Source: an uncultured Mollicutes bacterium (GTDB lineage: Bacteria > Bacillota_I > Bacilli_A > RFN20 > CAG-826). From it: DNA of 64,000 bases. The position numbers and the translations under genes were made by a program. This document shows, in pieces, positions 1 through 8,003 of this stretch. The number at the start of each line of letters is the position of its first letter. Positions within the stretch are counted from its first letter, which is position 1. The notes below the pieces were generated by a model. That model worked only from the letters and a program-made list of their open reading frames with translations. It ran no database searches and was not told the origin of the DNA. The stretch is from positions 8,768 through 72,767 of the forward strand of contig UQXJ01000006.1 of the NCBI GenBank assembly GCA_900545015.1. Direction: 5' to 3'.

Positions 1-626
1 TTTCTTTCGCTAATATAGTAAGCAATGATGTCTGTTCCACCTGCTGTAGATTCAATAATATAAGCCAATGAACTTGCTATACCAGTAGTCAGTGCCCCAA
101 AAAGAACACGAGAAACAATATCAGTGCCTAAAGAAGCAGTAACAAGATTTATAAAATCATTTGGATTAGAATTTGGCAAAATGATACCAAAAAGCGAAGC
201 TGACATAACGTTTAAAAGAGAATACAAAGCAAATTGTTTCCCAACTTTAAAGAAAGCTAATAAAAATAATGGAATATTTATTCCTAAATACAAACACCAA
301 TAAGTTATATCGAGATAGTCATTGTTCGTTAAATAAGTTAACCCACTAATTTTTAATATTGATAAAATAACTTGGCTTATGCCGCTTGCACCACAACTAG
401 CTAGTGATTTTATATCAAGTGAAGCTACCATTTGAGCTGTATCAGCATCAATTTGAGCGATAGCATCATAGTTAGGTTGTATGAACGCTTTAAATCCGAA
501 AGCAAATACAAGTCCACTTAATATAGTTACAATAATTCCATAGGTTTTTGATAAAATACTTTTTTGAATCGGGTGATCGAATAAATAATCTACCACTGCT
601 TTTTTAATTTTCTTTAAATAAAACAT
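1..626 (-). CDS. YitT-family membrane protein, 3' end cut by the window
   Basis: The minus strand reads open from the ATG at 626 to the window edge, 208 codons without a stop. After a basic N-terminus come hydrophobic segments at about residues 26-44 and 100-125 and another further on, and a late motif GGTDIIAYYIS. Hydrophobic helices with a glycine-rich GGTD turn are typical of the YitT (DUF161) integral membrane proteins, usually about 280-300 residues with a soluble DUF2179 tail. The tail would lie outside the window. The biochemical role of the family is not established. No Shine-Dalgarno precedes the ATG. Family assignment is from motif memory and is fairly sure. Confidence 0.75.
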   Translation of the reverse strand, partial: MFYLKKIKKAVVDYLFDHPIQKSILSKTYGIIVTILSGLVFAFGFKAFIQPNYDAIAQIDADTAQMVASLDIKSLASCGASGISQVILSILKISGLTYLTNNDYLDITYWCLYLGINIPLFLLAFFKVGKQFALYSLLNVMSASLFGIILPNSNPNDFINLVTASLGTDIVSRVLFGALTTGIASSLAYIIESTAGGTDIIAYYISER

Positions 627-757
627 GCTAATATTGTAATGTTAATAAGTGCTAAAGACAATAACTATTATTTATAAAATAAATAATCTTTTTGGCTCAA
701 TATACACTAGACATTTGCACAATTTACTACTAAATATCTACTAATTATTTACTAAAA

Positions 758-780
758 CCTTGCAAAACTCGACTATTTTT
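758..780 (+). repeat. Dispersed motif, copy 1
   Basis: Reads CCTTGCAAAACTCGACTATT followed by three T. Close relatives lie at 37037, 37806, 43847 and, inverted, 60366. Here it directly follows TACTAA iterations (CTACTAAATA, CTACTAATT, TACTAA). Function unknown. Confidence 0.55.
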
Positions 781-895
781 ATTTTTTTGAGTTAGATTGA
801 TTTTTTATAATATTTAATTTAAAATATTATAGGAAATTGGATGTTGCACGCATTAAACATCTCAATTTTTATCATTTTAAGCATTGAAAAATAAG

Positions 896-923
896 TTAAC
901 AATTTTTAATTAATTATTGTTAA
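896..923. promoter_or_regulatory. Inverted repeat upstream of the gene at 977
   Basis: TTAACAAT at 896-903 is mirrored by ATTGTTAA at 916-923 with a 12-base gap. It sits 53 bases before the ATG at 977, so it could be an operator. In DNA this AT-rich an 8-base arm could also arise by chance. Confidence 0.3.
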
Positions 924-976
924 TAATTACAATCCGTGATATTCTTTTAAATGCTTATTTTATTGAGGTAAATTAA

Positions 977-1840
977 ATGAATTTTTTAAAGATGTTAGCT
1001 AGACCTTTTATTGCAATCTGGAGATGGATTAAAGAAACTGCATGGGTTCAACCACTTCTCATTGTCGGTATTATCTTCGGTATTATTTTCTCTATCCCAT
1101 CAATTACAAGTTGGGTTCAAAGTTGGGACTTTGGAAACGATGATTATTCTTGGCTTTATAAAAATCAACTTTCGCTTAAAGGAATTACAGATAGAGGTGA
1201 AGATGGTGAAGTCATTGATTTCTTAGAAAGTTTCAATGATGCACAATCAAAATGGAACACAAATGATAAAGAAGGTGCTAAAACTGCCTTAAAGTCATAT
1301 ACAAAAAGTGGAAAGATGGTCTTATATTTTGTTAAAGAAGATGACACATGTAAGAACATTAATGAAGCAAGCAACTACTTAGTTAAAGAAGCTTGGAAAG
1401 AAAATGTCATTGATAAAGTTGCAGAAGATAAAAAGAGTACAGTTGCTGACTTTACATATCAAGCAATCTTCACAGATCAAAAAATTGATGTTGACGATGA
1501 TGACCACACATACGATCAAAAAACAGCATATGAATATTTATTAATGACTGGTCAATTCCATACATTCTATACAACAGTCAATGCTGCAGCACTTGCTTCA
1601 AATTATTACAAAAATTTATCAGATAAGAGTTCATATCAAACAAAGGTTGAGAACATTTCTTCTCTTTCAAATTATAGTAGTTCTATTCCAACAATGATTC
1701 TTGTCGATTTAACTGACACAAACAAAACAGCAAATATCATTACTGAAGTTATCTTCGAATTAAAAGGAAATGATAAATATACTAGAGCTGATTTCTTAGG
1801 TGATGCTTGGGCAGGAACAGAAGATTTCAAAAATAACTAA
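977..1840 (+). CDS. Membrane-anchored extracytoplasmic protein of unknown function
   Basis: 287 residues. A basic and aromatic N-terminus is followed by one hydrophobic segment at about residues 25-47, then about 235 polar, acidic residues rich in D, N, K and T with no further membrane span. This suggests an N-in signal anchor with the bulk outside the cell. I recognise no catalytic motif or family. A GAGG Shine-Dalgarno at 965-968 supports the start. The gene is monocistronic and ends in a strong hairpin shared with convergent coaD. A role at the surface is inferred from topology only. Confidence 0.7.
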   Translation: MNFLKMLARPFIAIWRWIKETAWVQPLLIVGIIFGIIFSIPSITSWVQSWDFGNDDYSWLYKNQLSLKGITDRGEDGEVIDFLESFNDAQSKWNTNDKEGAKTALKSYTKSGKMVLYFVKEDDTCKNINEASNYLVKEAWKENVIDKVAEDKKSTVADFTYQAIFTDQKIDVDDDDHTYDQKTAYEYLLMTGQFHTFYTTVNAAALASNYYKNLSDKSSYQTKVENISSLSNYSSSIPTMILVDLTDTNKTANIITEVIFELKGNDKYTRADFLGDAWAGTEDFKNN

Positions 1841-1856
1841 TTTATGAACAACATAA

Positions 1857-1884
1857 AAAGAGCGCATCAAGCGTTCTTTTTTTT
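1857..1884. terminator. Bidirectional intrinsic terminator
   Basis: AAAGAGCGC at 1857-1865, loop ATCAA, GCGTTCTTT at 1871-1879 form nine pairs with one G-U, followed by a T run to 1884. The TGA stop of coaD (1867-1869) lies in the loop, so the same hairpin ends both the gene at 977 and the convergent coaD operon. Confidence 0.85.
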
Positions 1885-2343
1885 ATACATTTCAACAACA
1901 ATTTTTGGTACAAGTTTATCAATGTTCACACCACTATGATATAGTTCGTCAATTGTCGATGATGAAATAAATGCTAGTTCTTTATGCGACATAAGGAATA
2001 CCATTTCAATTTCTTTATCAATATATTCATTAGCTGCTGAATAAGCCCATTCATATTCAAAATCACTAACAACCCTTAATCCTCTTATAAGTGCACATGC
2101 ATTGTGATTTCTAGCGTATTCAACAGTTAGTCCTTCATAAGAATCAACTTCTACATTTTTAATGTCTTTAGTTGCTTCTTTAATCATTAAAATCTTTTCT
2201 TTAGATGTAAATCTAGATGATTTTGAAGGATTAATCGCAACTAAGCAAATCACTTTGTCAAACAATTTAGCTGCTCTTTTAATAATGTCTAAGTGTCCAT
2301 TGGTAATTGGGTCAAAACTTCCCGGATAAATAGCTATTCTCAT
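1867..2343 (-). CDS. coaD: Phosphopantetheine adenylyltransferase
   Basis: 158 residues, the usual length. It transfers AMP from ATP to 4'-phosphopantetheine, the penultimate step of coenzyme A synthesis, in the cytosol. The N-terminus has the nucleotidyltransferase signature, PGSFDPITNGH at residues 7-17 with the T/HxGH-type NGH, and ISSSTIDEL near residue 127 matches the C-terminal ATP-binding ISSS motif. It is the last gene of ylbF-rsmD-coaD, the order known from Bacillus (ylbF, ylbH, ylbI). Its start overlaps the rsmD stop by 4 bases, implying translational coupling. It ends with TGA inside a terminator hairpin. Confidence 0.96.
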   Translation of the reverse strand: MRIAIYPGSFDPITNGHLDIIKRAAKLFDKVICLVAINPSKSSRFTSKEKILMIKEATKDIKNVEVDSYEGLTVEYARNHNACALIRGLRVVSDFEYEWAYSAANEYIDKEIEMVFLMSHKELAFISSSTIDELYHSGVNIDKLVPKIVVEMYKKKNA

Positions 2344-2888
2344 TTCATTTTCCTCAATATATAAATACTACTTCTTCCATATTTTAATCTCCTTATATTA
2401 AAACATTCAAAAAGTTTTTTATCTAACTCGTAATCAGTCTCAAGCACAATAGTTCCGTTTTCATTTAATAAATTATATGAATTAATTTTATTTATAAATT
2501 CTAAATCTAAAATCATTTTATAAGGTGGATCCAAAAATATGATATCAAATTTATATTCCTTATTTTTTAATCTTTCTAAGCACTCTAAGTAATCATAATT
2601 CGTAACAAGAATATCATCAATTCCTAATTTATCTAAATTATTGCGAATAATTTTATAAGGTTCCTTGTTTTTATCATTTAAAACAACATTTTTAGCTCCA
2701 CGCGAATAGGCTTCAATTCCTATTTGACCACTTCCAGCAAATAAATCTAAAAAACTTGAATTTATAATTTCTCTTCCAAGTGAATTAAACATTCCTTCTT
2801 TGCAAATATCTTTTGTTGAACGAGTTATTTCTAAAGATGGTTGCTCTAGTTTTCTATGTAAAAATTTTCCGCCTCTAATATTAATCAT
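2340..2888 (-). CDS. rsmD: 16S rRNA (guanine-N2) methyltransferase RsmD
   Basis: About 182 residues. It methylates G966 of 16S rRNA in the 30S subunit using S-adenosylmethionine. The opening INIRGGKFLHRKL matches the RsmD start (RIIGGxxRGRKL type). The SAM-binding loop DLFAGSGQIGIEA and the catalytic DPPY (in IFLDPPYKM) are intact. An upstream TTG at 2900 is in frame, but the ATG at 2888 fits the family start better. That ATG overlaps the ylbF stop by 8 bases. Middle gene of ylbF-rsmD-coaD. Confidence 0.93.
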   Translation of the reverse strand: MINIRGGKFLHRKLEQPSLEITRSTKDICKEGMFNSLGREIINSSFLDLFAGSGQIGIEAYSRGAKNVVLNDKNKEPYKIIRNNLDKLGIDDILVTNYDYLECLERLKNKEYKFDIIFLDPPYKMILDLEFINKINSYNLLNENGTIVLETDYELDKKLFECFNIRRLKYGRSSIYILRKMK

Positions 2889-3222
2889 GTATATTACCAA
2901 ACATTTCTTTCTTAATTTCTTCCAATAATAAATTATATTTTTTTAAAGCTTCGTTATATTCTTTAACAATAGGATGATTTGACATTTCATAAATAGCCTT
3001 GCTCATCGCTTTTGAAGTTTCCATTACTTCTTTTGACGATTTATCAAAATGCCTTAGCGCATCTTCATAATTCATTATTGCTATATCTTTTTTGTAGCAT
3101 AAAATTTTAACTTCATCCGAAGAATTCAATGTATTTTCTTTATTTTTAAAGTCTTTATATATTTCATCTTCTTTTAAATCAGAATTTAATTTATAAATGA
3201 GGTTTAATAATTCGATGTCCAT
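2881..3222 (-). CDS. ylbF: YlbF/YmcA-family protein (Ric complex type)
   Basis: 113 residues, predicted all helical, with no membrane span. The late stretch AMSKAIYEMSNHPIVKEYNEA resembles the YlbF/YmcA (DUF964) family. In Bacillus, YlbF, YmcA and YaaT form the Ric complex, which affects RNase Y-dependent mRNA processing and development. The position directly before rsmD and coaD is the same as in Bacillus and supports YlbF rather than YmcA. It opens the operon: a TAAAAT -10 box sits 7 bases before the ATG and there is no Shine-Dalgarno, so the transcript looks leaderless. Function here is inferred. Confidence 0.8.
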   Translation of the reverse strand: MDIELLNLIYKLNSDLKEDEIYKDFKNKENTLNSSDEVKILCYKKDIAIMNYEDALRHFDKSSKEVMETSKAMSKAIYEMSNHPIVKEYNEALKKYNLLLEEIKKEMFGNIHD

Positions 3223-3229
3223 GTCTTAT

Positions 3230-3235
3230 ATTTTA
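3230..3235 (-). promoter_or_regulatory. -10 box of the ylbF operon (leaderless)
   Basis: TAAAAT on the minus strand, 7 bases before the ylbF ATG at 3222. This spacing places the start of transcription at or next to the start codon. Confidence 0.5.
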
Positions 3236-3267
3236 AATCAATTTGATAAAAAAAGTAATTCGTTTTA

Positions 3268-3276
3268 TGTTAGAAT
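3268..3276 (+). promoter_or_regulatory. Extended -10 promoter of def (leaderless)
   Basis: TGTTAGAAT combines a TGn extension with TAGAAT. Only six bases separate it from the def ATG at 3283, with no room for a ribosome binding site. Confidence 0.6.
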
Positions 3277-3282
3277 ACATAC

Positions 3283-3834
3283 ATGGAAATTTTTAAGATT
3301 GTAAAAGACAACAAGCCTTCATTAAGGCAAAGATGTGAAGATGTTCAACTTCCTTTAGATGAAAAGACAAAAACTACTTTATTCAATATGCTTGAATATT
3401 TAAGAGCTTCTCAAGATGATGAATTTCTTGAAAGACACCCAAAAGTTAGAAGTGGAGTCGGCCTCGCTGCTCCTCAAATTGGTATAAACAAAAAAATGAT
3501 TGCTGTAAGTTTTGAAGATTCAGATAATAAAAAATATGAATTTTTATTAGTGAATCCAAAAATCGTTTCAGAATCAATTAAGGAATGCTATCTTGAAGGT
3601 GGCGAAGGATGTTTAAGCGTTGATGATGCTCATCCAGGTTATGTATATAGAAAATTTAAAATCACTGTGAAAGCTTATGACCTTTTTAAAAATGATTTTG
3701 TTACATATGAATTAAAAGGTTATCCAGCAATCGTTTTACAACACGAAATCGATCATTTAAAAGGCGTTTTGTTCTACGATCACATAGATAAGAAAAATCC
3801 ATTCATAAAAAAACCAGGTGCATTATCAATTTAG
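3283..3834 (+). CDS. def: Peptide deformylase
   Basis: 183 residues. It removes the N-formyl group from nascent proteins at the ribosome. All three metal-site motifs are present: GVGLAAPQIG (58-67), EGCLS (108-112) with the metal-binding Cys, and HEIDH (154-158) with both His and the catalytic Glu. The insertions and length match type 2 deformylases of Gram-positives. It is divergent from ylbF, is preceded by an extended -10 only six bases from the ATG, and has its own terminator that begins within the 3' end of the gene. Confidence 0.97.
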   Translation: MEIFKIVKDNKPSLRQRCEDVQLPLDEKTKTTLFNMLEYLRASQDDEFLERHPKVRSGVGLAAPQIGINKKMIAVSFEDSDNKKYEFLLVNPKIVSESIKECYLEGGEGCLSVDDAHPGYVYRKFKITVKAYDLFKNDFVTYELKGYPAIVLQHEIDHLKGVLFYDHIDKKNPFIKKPGALSI

Positions 3835-3856
3835 TGTTGATAATGCCGTTTTTTTT
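3820..3856 (+). terminator. Intrinsic terminator of def
   Basis: GCATTATCAA (3820-3829) pairs perfectly with TTGATAATGC (3837-3846), and eight T follow (3849-3856). The def TAG stop lies in the loop. Confidence 0.85.
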
Positions 3857-3894
3857 GTTATAATTTAAGCGATTTTCAAGGAGATATTATAATT

Positions 3895-5589
3895 GTGCAA
3901 AGAAGAATATTAAACAATCCTATTAAGGTTTATGCTCTCGGCGGGTTAGGCGAAGTTGGTAAGAATACTTACTGTATTGAAAGTGAAAACGATTTAATTA
4001 TTTTAGATGCCGGAGTTAAATTCCCAGAAGATGATTTAGTTGGCGTTGATTATGTTATTCCTAACTATCAACATTTAAAAGACAATCAAAACAAAATTAG
4101 AGCACTTTTTATTACACACGGACATGAAGATCACATAGGCGGAATCCCTTTCTTAGTTAAGATGGTTAAAATTCCTGTTATCTATGCTCCAAAATTAGCT
4201 TGTGCTCTTATTAGACAAAAACTAGAAGACCAAAAAATTAAAGAAAAAGTTAATCTTATCGAATATGATAGTGATTCAGTAATTAAAGCTGGTTGCTTTA
4301 ATGTTTCATTTATTAGAGTTACTCACTCTATTCCAGATAGTTTTGGTATTTGTGTCGATACACCTGAAGGGCGTATCGTTGATACTGGAGACTTCAAAAT
4401 CGACTTAACACCAGTTGGTCCTGAAATGGAAATCCATAAAATAGCTAGAATTGGTGAAGAAGGCGTCGATTTACTTTTAGCTGACTCGACAAACGCTGAA
4501 AAAGAAGGCTGGACACCAAGTGAAAAGAACGTTTTAGATTCAATTAATGAAATCTTTGATAAAGCTAGTGGTAGATTGATTATTTCTACATTCTCTAGTA
4601 ATATTTCACGTATTCAGCAAATCGTTGACTGCACAATAAAGCATAATAGAAAAATTGTTATTATTGGTAGAAGTATGGTCAATACAGTCGAAGTTTCATT
4701 AAAATTCGGCTATATTAAAATTCCATCAACAATGGTTAAGGACGTTGAATCCTTGCCAAGCTTAAAAGATTCAGAAACTGTCATTTTATGTACAGGTAGC
4801 CAAGGCGAAGCAATGGCTGCTTTAAGTAGAATTGCTAACGGAAGTTATAAAGGACTTAGAATTATCCCAGGTGATACAGTTGTTTTCTCATCTTCACCTA
4901 TTCCAGGCAATGGAGCAAGTATTTCAAAAATTGTTAACCAATTAACAAGACAAGGCGCTGATGTTATTACAAATTCAGTATTTGCTGATATCCACTCCAG
5001 TGGTCACCCATCACGCCAAGAATTAAGAATGAATTTAAAGCTTTATAACCCTAAATATTTCATGCCAGCACATGGTGAATATCACATGCTAAAATTACAT
5101 GGCGATATCGCAAAATCACTCGGTATGCCAAAAGACAATATCTTTATTTTAGGTAACGGTGATACATTACTTTTAAAGAATCATGAAGTTATTGATGGTG
5201 AAAGAGTCACTGCCGAAGATGTTTATATCGATGGTTACGATATTAATGGTGTTTCTACTGCTGTTATCCGCGATAGAAAAATTCTTCAAGATGATGGTAT
5301 GGTTAGCGTTTCAGTATGCATTGATAGTAAACAATCAAAACTTATGTGTCCACCTACAGTTATGACTGTTGGATTTGTTAGTTATGGTAAATATGAACAA
5401 CATTTAACACGTCATGCAGCTATTCAAGTTGAAGACGCATTAAATGAATTATTCGGAAGTAAAAAAGTTACTTTTAATGATATCAAAAATACAATTAGAA
5501 GTGTTGTTTCAAAATACTACTTCAGAAAAACTCAAAGAAACCCAATGATCATTCCGCTTGTTTTAAATAAAGTTAACACAGCAAATTAA
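3895..5589 (+). CDS. rnj: Ribonuclease J
   Basis: 564 residues, the standard length. It is a metallo-beta-lactamase/beta-CASP 5'-3' exonuclease and endonuclease in mRNA decay and rRNA maturation. HGHEDH at 75-80 is the HxHxDH zinc motif, followed by later metal ligands in THSIPDS and DTGDFK. The beta-CASP part has ADSTNAEKEGWTPSE, IIGRSM and SSGHPSRQE, and PAHGEY supplies the last His. The start is a GTG with AAGGAG at 3878-3883, nine to eleven bases away, behind a TATAAT at 3860-3865. maf starts one base after the stop, so the two form an operon. J1 versus J2 cannot be decided here. Confidence 0.95.
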   Translation: MQRRILNNPIKVYALGGLGEVGKNTYCIESENDLIILDAGVKFPEDDLVGVDYVIPNYQHLKDNQNKIRALFITHGHEDHIGGIPFLVKMVKIPVIYAPKLACALIRQKLEDQKIKEKVNLIEYDSDSVIKAGCFNVSFIRVTHSIPDSFGICVDTPEGRIVDTGDFKIDLTPVGPEMEIHKIARIGEEGVDLLLADSTNAEKEGWTPSEKNVLDSINEIFDKASGRLIISTFSSNISRIQQIVDCTIKHNRKIVIIGRSMVNTVEVSLKFGYIKIPSTMVKDVESLPSLKDSETVILCTGSQGEAMAALSRIANGSYKGLRIIPGDTVVFSSSPIPGNGASISKIVNQLTRQGADVITNSVFADIHSSGHPSRQELRMNLKLYNPKYFMPAHGEYHMLKLHGDIAKSLGMPKDNIFILGNGDTLLLKNHEVIDGERVTAEDVYIDGYDINGVSTAVIRDRKILQDDGMVSVSVCIDSKQSKLMCPPTVMTVGFVSYGKYEQHLTRHAAIQVEDALNELFGSKKVTFNDIKNTIRSVVSKYYFRKTQRNPMIIPLVLNKVNTAN

Positions 5590-5590
5590 G

Positions 5591-6151
5591 ATGATTATAT
5601 TAGGTAGTTCTTCACCTAGAAGAATAAAAATGATTGAAGAACTTAATGTCCCATTTAAAATTATTAAACCTATTTTTGATGAAAAAAGCATTCCAAGTTC
5701 TTCAAAACATTTAGCAATGTTAGAGAGCTATAACAAGGCAATTTCTATTAAAAACCTTGCAGAACATCAAGATTGTATTATTACTTGTGATACGATTGTC
5801 ACTTATAAAGATAAAGTTTTTGGTAAACCCATTGATAAAAACGATGCATTTAATACACTTAAATTTTTATCAAATAAAACTCATAAAGTTATTACAGGTT
5901 ACACCATTATTTATAAAGAAAGCATAATCAAAAAAGAGGTTGAAACTGAAGTTACATTTAACAATCTTTCAGATGATTTTATTTGGAATTATATTAATGG
6001 AGTTAACGTAATGGACAAAGCTGGAAGTTATGCTATTCAAGATAATGAAAAATTCCCTATTATAAAAGGAATCAAAGGGTCATTAAATAACGTTATTGGT
6101 TTTCCAATCGAAGAAATAAAAAAGGACTTAGTCCTTCTTCATATTATTTAA
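5591..6151 (+). CDS. maf: Maf/YhdE-type nucleotide pyrophosphatase
   Basis: 186 residues. Maf proteins hydrolyse non-canonical or excess nucleoside triphosphates (dTTP, UTP or m5UTP types). The phosphate-binding N-terminus LGSSSPRR (residues 4-11) and CDTIV with the downstream GKP are the family signatures. It begins one base after the rnj stop without a clear Shine-Dalgarno, so translation is probably coupled to rnj. Its last 24 bases overlap the convergent gene at 6128, and no terminator is visible between them. Confidence 0.93.
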   Translation: MIILGSSSPRRIKMIEELNVPFKIIKPIFDEKSIPSSSKHLAMLESYNKAISIKNLAEHQDCIITCDTIVTYKDKVFGKPIDKNDAFNTLKFLSNKTHKVITGYTIIYKESIIKKEVETEVTFNNLSDDFIWNYINGVNVMDKAGSYAIQDNEKFPIIKGIKGSLNNVIGFPIEEIKKDLVLLHII

Positions 6152-6523
6152 AATTTCATTCAGAGGATTTAGATTTTCTCCAACAAGAATTATCTTATCA
6201 CTCATTTCTAAGATTCTATCAACATAGAATCTTTTTATTTCGTCTCTTTTTAATAAGTTTTTATCATTTAAAACTAAACATAAACGAGCATTTCCTCTCA
6301 ATTCATGAGATTTTATATTTTTAGTTCCACCAAGAGCTTCAATAAATGCATCATTTGACATTGCTACTTTTGCTTTTTGTTGTTTTTTAGATAATTTATT
6401 TTTATTAATAATAAAAGTAATCACCCCAATTAAAATTAGAGCAACTAAAGCACCAATTAATACATAAATAATTGTCATTGTGTTGCCACTTGTTTCATCA
6501 GTTAAAGTTAAATAGTTATTCAT
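6128..6523 (-). CDS. Membrane-anchored PTS EIIB-like domain without the phospho-cysteine
   Basis: 131 residues: a short outer segment, one membrane helix at about 17-40, a basic stop-transfer NKNKLSKKQQKAK, then a soluble domain. FIEALGGTKNIKS resembles the opening of glucose-type PTS EIIB domains (EALGGxENI). The next motif, normally CITRLR with the phosphorylated Cys, aligns with GNARLC, so the active Cys is replaced by Gly while the RL pair is kept. A regulatory or scaffolding role is therefore more likely than sugar phosphorylation. The ATG overlaps the nadK stop by 8 bases, so the two are co-translated. The homology is a pattern match. Confidence 0.6.
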   Translation of the reverse strand: MNNYLTLTDETSGNTMTIIYVLIGALVALILIGVITFIINKNKLSKKQQKAKVAMSNDAFIEALGGTKNIKSHELRGNARLCLVLNDKNLLKRDEIKRFYVDRILEMSDKIILVGENLNPLNEILNNMKKD

Positions 6524-7292
6524 TTATAAATGCCTCATGTGTCTTTCTAATATAATTATTTCTAGGATTTTTAAATACCCTAATATATTTATTGCTTAAT
6601 TTTACTTCAATATCGCCTTTTAATTCATCGATTGAATCGCTTATGCAGTCATAATAAATTGAGAAATTTTTATTTTTTATGTTTTTAATCGTAATAACTT
6701 TATCTTTAGCAAAAACAAAAGGTGATCTTATTGATACGTATGTCCTATTAAGAATAGGAGCGTTTTCTACAAACTCAATTAATTCAATTTCATTATCAAC
6801 AATTGCTCCTCCAAGTGATCTACACATTCCACTTGATCCTATTGATGTTGATACACAGCATCCATCACTTTTTAAAGTCTCTAAATAAGTACCATTAACA
6901 TAAACGTCAAATACTAAAGTATGCCCGTCATTTGATTCAACTCTTACTTCATTCAATGCATATTTCTTCTTTCCGTTATATTTAATTTCTAGAAGATGAA
7001 TTTTTCTTTCTAAATGATTAAGTGAAGATAAATCGCTTATAAAATCTTTCAATTCACTCGATTTATATTCGCATAGATAGCCTAAATTCCCATAATTGAT
7101 ACTAGCAAAGATTGGTTTGATTTTAAAATATTTAGATACAGCTTGTAAAAATGTACCATCGCCACCGATAGATATCACGAGTTCTGGTGCTTCAGAATTG
7201 TAATTAAGTCCAGCTTTTATTAACTCATTTTTAATCTTTTCTTTAATGAGCAATGTCTCATTGTCTTCTTTTGATGTAATACAAAATTCCAT
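6516..7292 (-). CDS. nadK: NAD kinase
   Basis: 258 residues, typical of Gram-positive NAD kinases. It phosphorylates NAD to NADP with ATP in the cytosol. GGDGT at 43-47 is the catalytic/nucleotide motif, and NYGNLGYL corresponds to the NxGxLGFL motif that follows. CVSTSIGSSG is the conserved second motif (usually TPTGSTAY), here with unusual residues. The start has AAAGGA about six bases upstream. It is divergent from a CYTH protein gene, the neighbourhood also seen in Bacillus (yjbK to ppnK). Confidence 0.93.
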   Translation of the reverse strand: MEFCITSKEDNETLLIKEKIKNELIKAGLNYNSEAPELVISIGGDGTFLQAVSKYFKIKPIFASINYGNLGYLCEYKSSELKDFISDLSSLNHLERKIHLLEIKYNGKKKYALNEVRVESNDGHTLVFDVYVNGTYLETLKSDGCCVSTSIGSSGMCRSLGGAIVDNEIELIEFVENAPILNRTYVSIRSPFVFAKDKVITIKNIKNKNFSIYYDCISDSIDELKGDIEVKLSNKYIRVFKNPRNNYIRKTHEAFINE

Positions 7293-7354
7293 ATTGTAAT
7301 CCTTTAAAAATTACCTTAATTATTGTATCATATTTCAAGAAGGAAGTACTTACA

Positions 7355-7939
7355 ATGGCAACAAATATTGAAATTGAAGCAAAAGTTTTAATTACTGAAG
7401 AAGAATACGAAAGATTAGTTAAAAGCTTATCAAAAAACGTCGTAGCAGAATATGATCAAATCAACTATTACATTGAATCAAAAGATTTTGATTTACAAAA
7501 GAAAGGTATCAGTTTAAGAGTTAGACTTTTAGATGGAAAATACACAATGACTTTAAAAGCACCTTTAAGTGAAGGATTACTTGAAAAGAACTGTGTACTT
7601 ACAAAAGAAGATTTTGAAGTCTTATTAAAGAAAAACATTTTCCCTGACAATGATATTTCAGAATTCTTAAAAATGTTAGGATTTAAAGTTAGTGAATTAA
7701 GCATTATCACTTCTTTAAAGACACATCGTATTGAAACAAAATACGGTCAAGAAGCTTATGAATTTTCAGTTGATAAAAACGAATATAACGGAATCGTTGA
7801 TTTTGAACTCGAAATGGCTAATGACTCGCTTTTAAAAGCTAAGACTCAACTCCAAAAGATTTGCTATCAAGTAGGAATTAACTACGAAGATAATCCAAAG
7901 TCAAAGCAAACTAGAGCATTAGAAAGTATTAAAAAATAA
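7355..7939 (+). CDS. yjbK: CYTH-domain phosphatase-like protein (YjbK type)
   Basis: 194 residues. The N-terminal EIEAK (residues 5-9) is the ExExK signature of CYTH triphosphate tunnel enzymes. SLRVRLLDGKYTMTLKAP supplies the Arg/Lys residues of the tunnel, and FELEMAND a late acidic pair. Members act on inorganic triphosphate or nucleotides with a divalent metal; Bacillus YjbK lies near ppnK, as here. A good AGAAGGA Shine-Dalgarno precedes the ATG. The substrate is not determined by the sequence. Confidence 0.85.
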   Translation: MATNIEIEAKVLITEEEYERLVKSLSKNVVAEYDQINYYIESKDFDLQKKGISLRVRLLDGKYTMTLKAPLSEGLLEKNCVLTKEDFEVLLKKNIFPDNDISEFLKMLGFKVSELSIITSLKTHRIETKYGQEAYEFSVDKNEYNGIVDFELEMANDSLLKAKTQLQKICYQVGINYEDNPKSKQTRALESIKK

Positions 7940-7940
7940 C

Positions 7941-7963
7941 AAAAGCGCTGAAAAGCGCTTTTT
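7941..7963 (+). terminator. Intrinsic terminator of the CYTH gene
   Basis: AAAGCGCT at 7942-7949, loop GAAA, AGCGCTTT at 7954-7961, then further T. It starts two bases after the gene. Confidence 0.8.
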
Positions 7964-7977
7964 ATAATGTATAAAAT

Positions 7978-8003
7978 AAAAAAGAACTTACTAGTTCTTT
8001 TTT
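7978..8003 (-). terminator. Intrinsic terminator of spx
   Basis: AAAAAAGAAC (7978-7987) and GTTCTTTTTT (7994-8003) are perfect complements around TTACTA. On the minus strand the hairpin ends in a T run. The spx TAG stop (7991-7993) is in the loop. Confidence 0.8.

Larger units (their letters stand above)
627..976. other. 350-base intergenic region between divergent genes
   Basis: This very AT-rich gap separates the divergent yitT-like gene and the gene at 977. It holds TACTAA-type iterations (about 726-756), a copy of a dispersed motif (758-780), an AT-only perfect inverted repeat (807-815 with 822-830), and a second inverted repeat (896-903 with 916-923). I see no ORF, tRNA or strong terminator in it. 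Confidence 0.6.

Noticed and set aside
726..756. CRISPR array or replication origin from the TACTAA iterations
   Set aside because: Units are about 11 bases with no spacers, and there are no DnaA-box clusters or dnaA/dnaN genes nearby.
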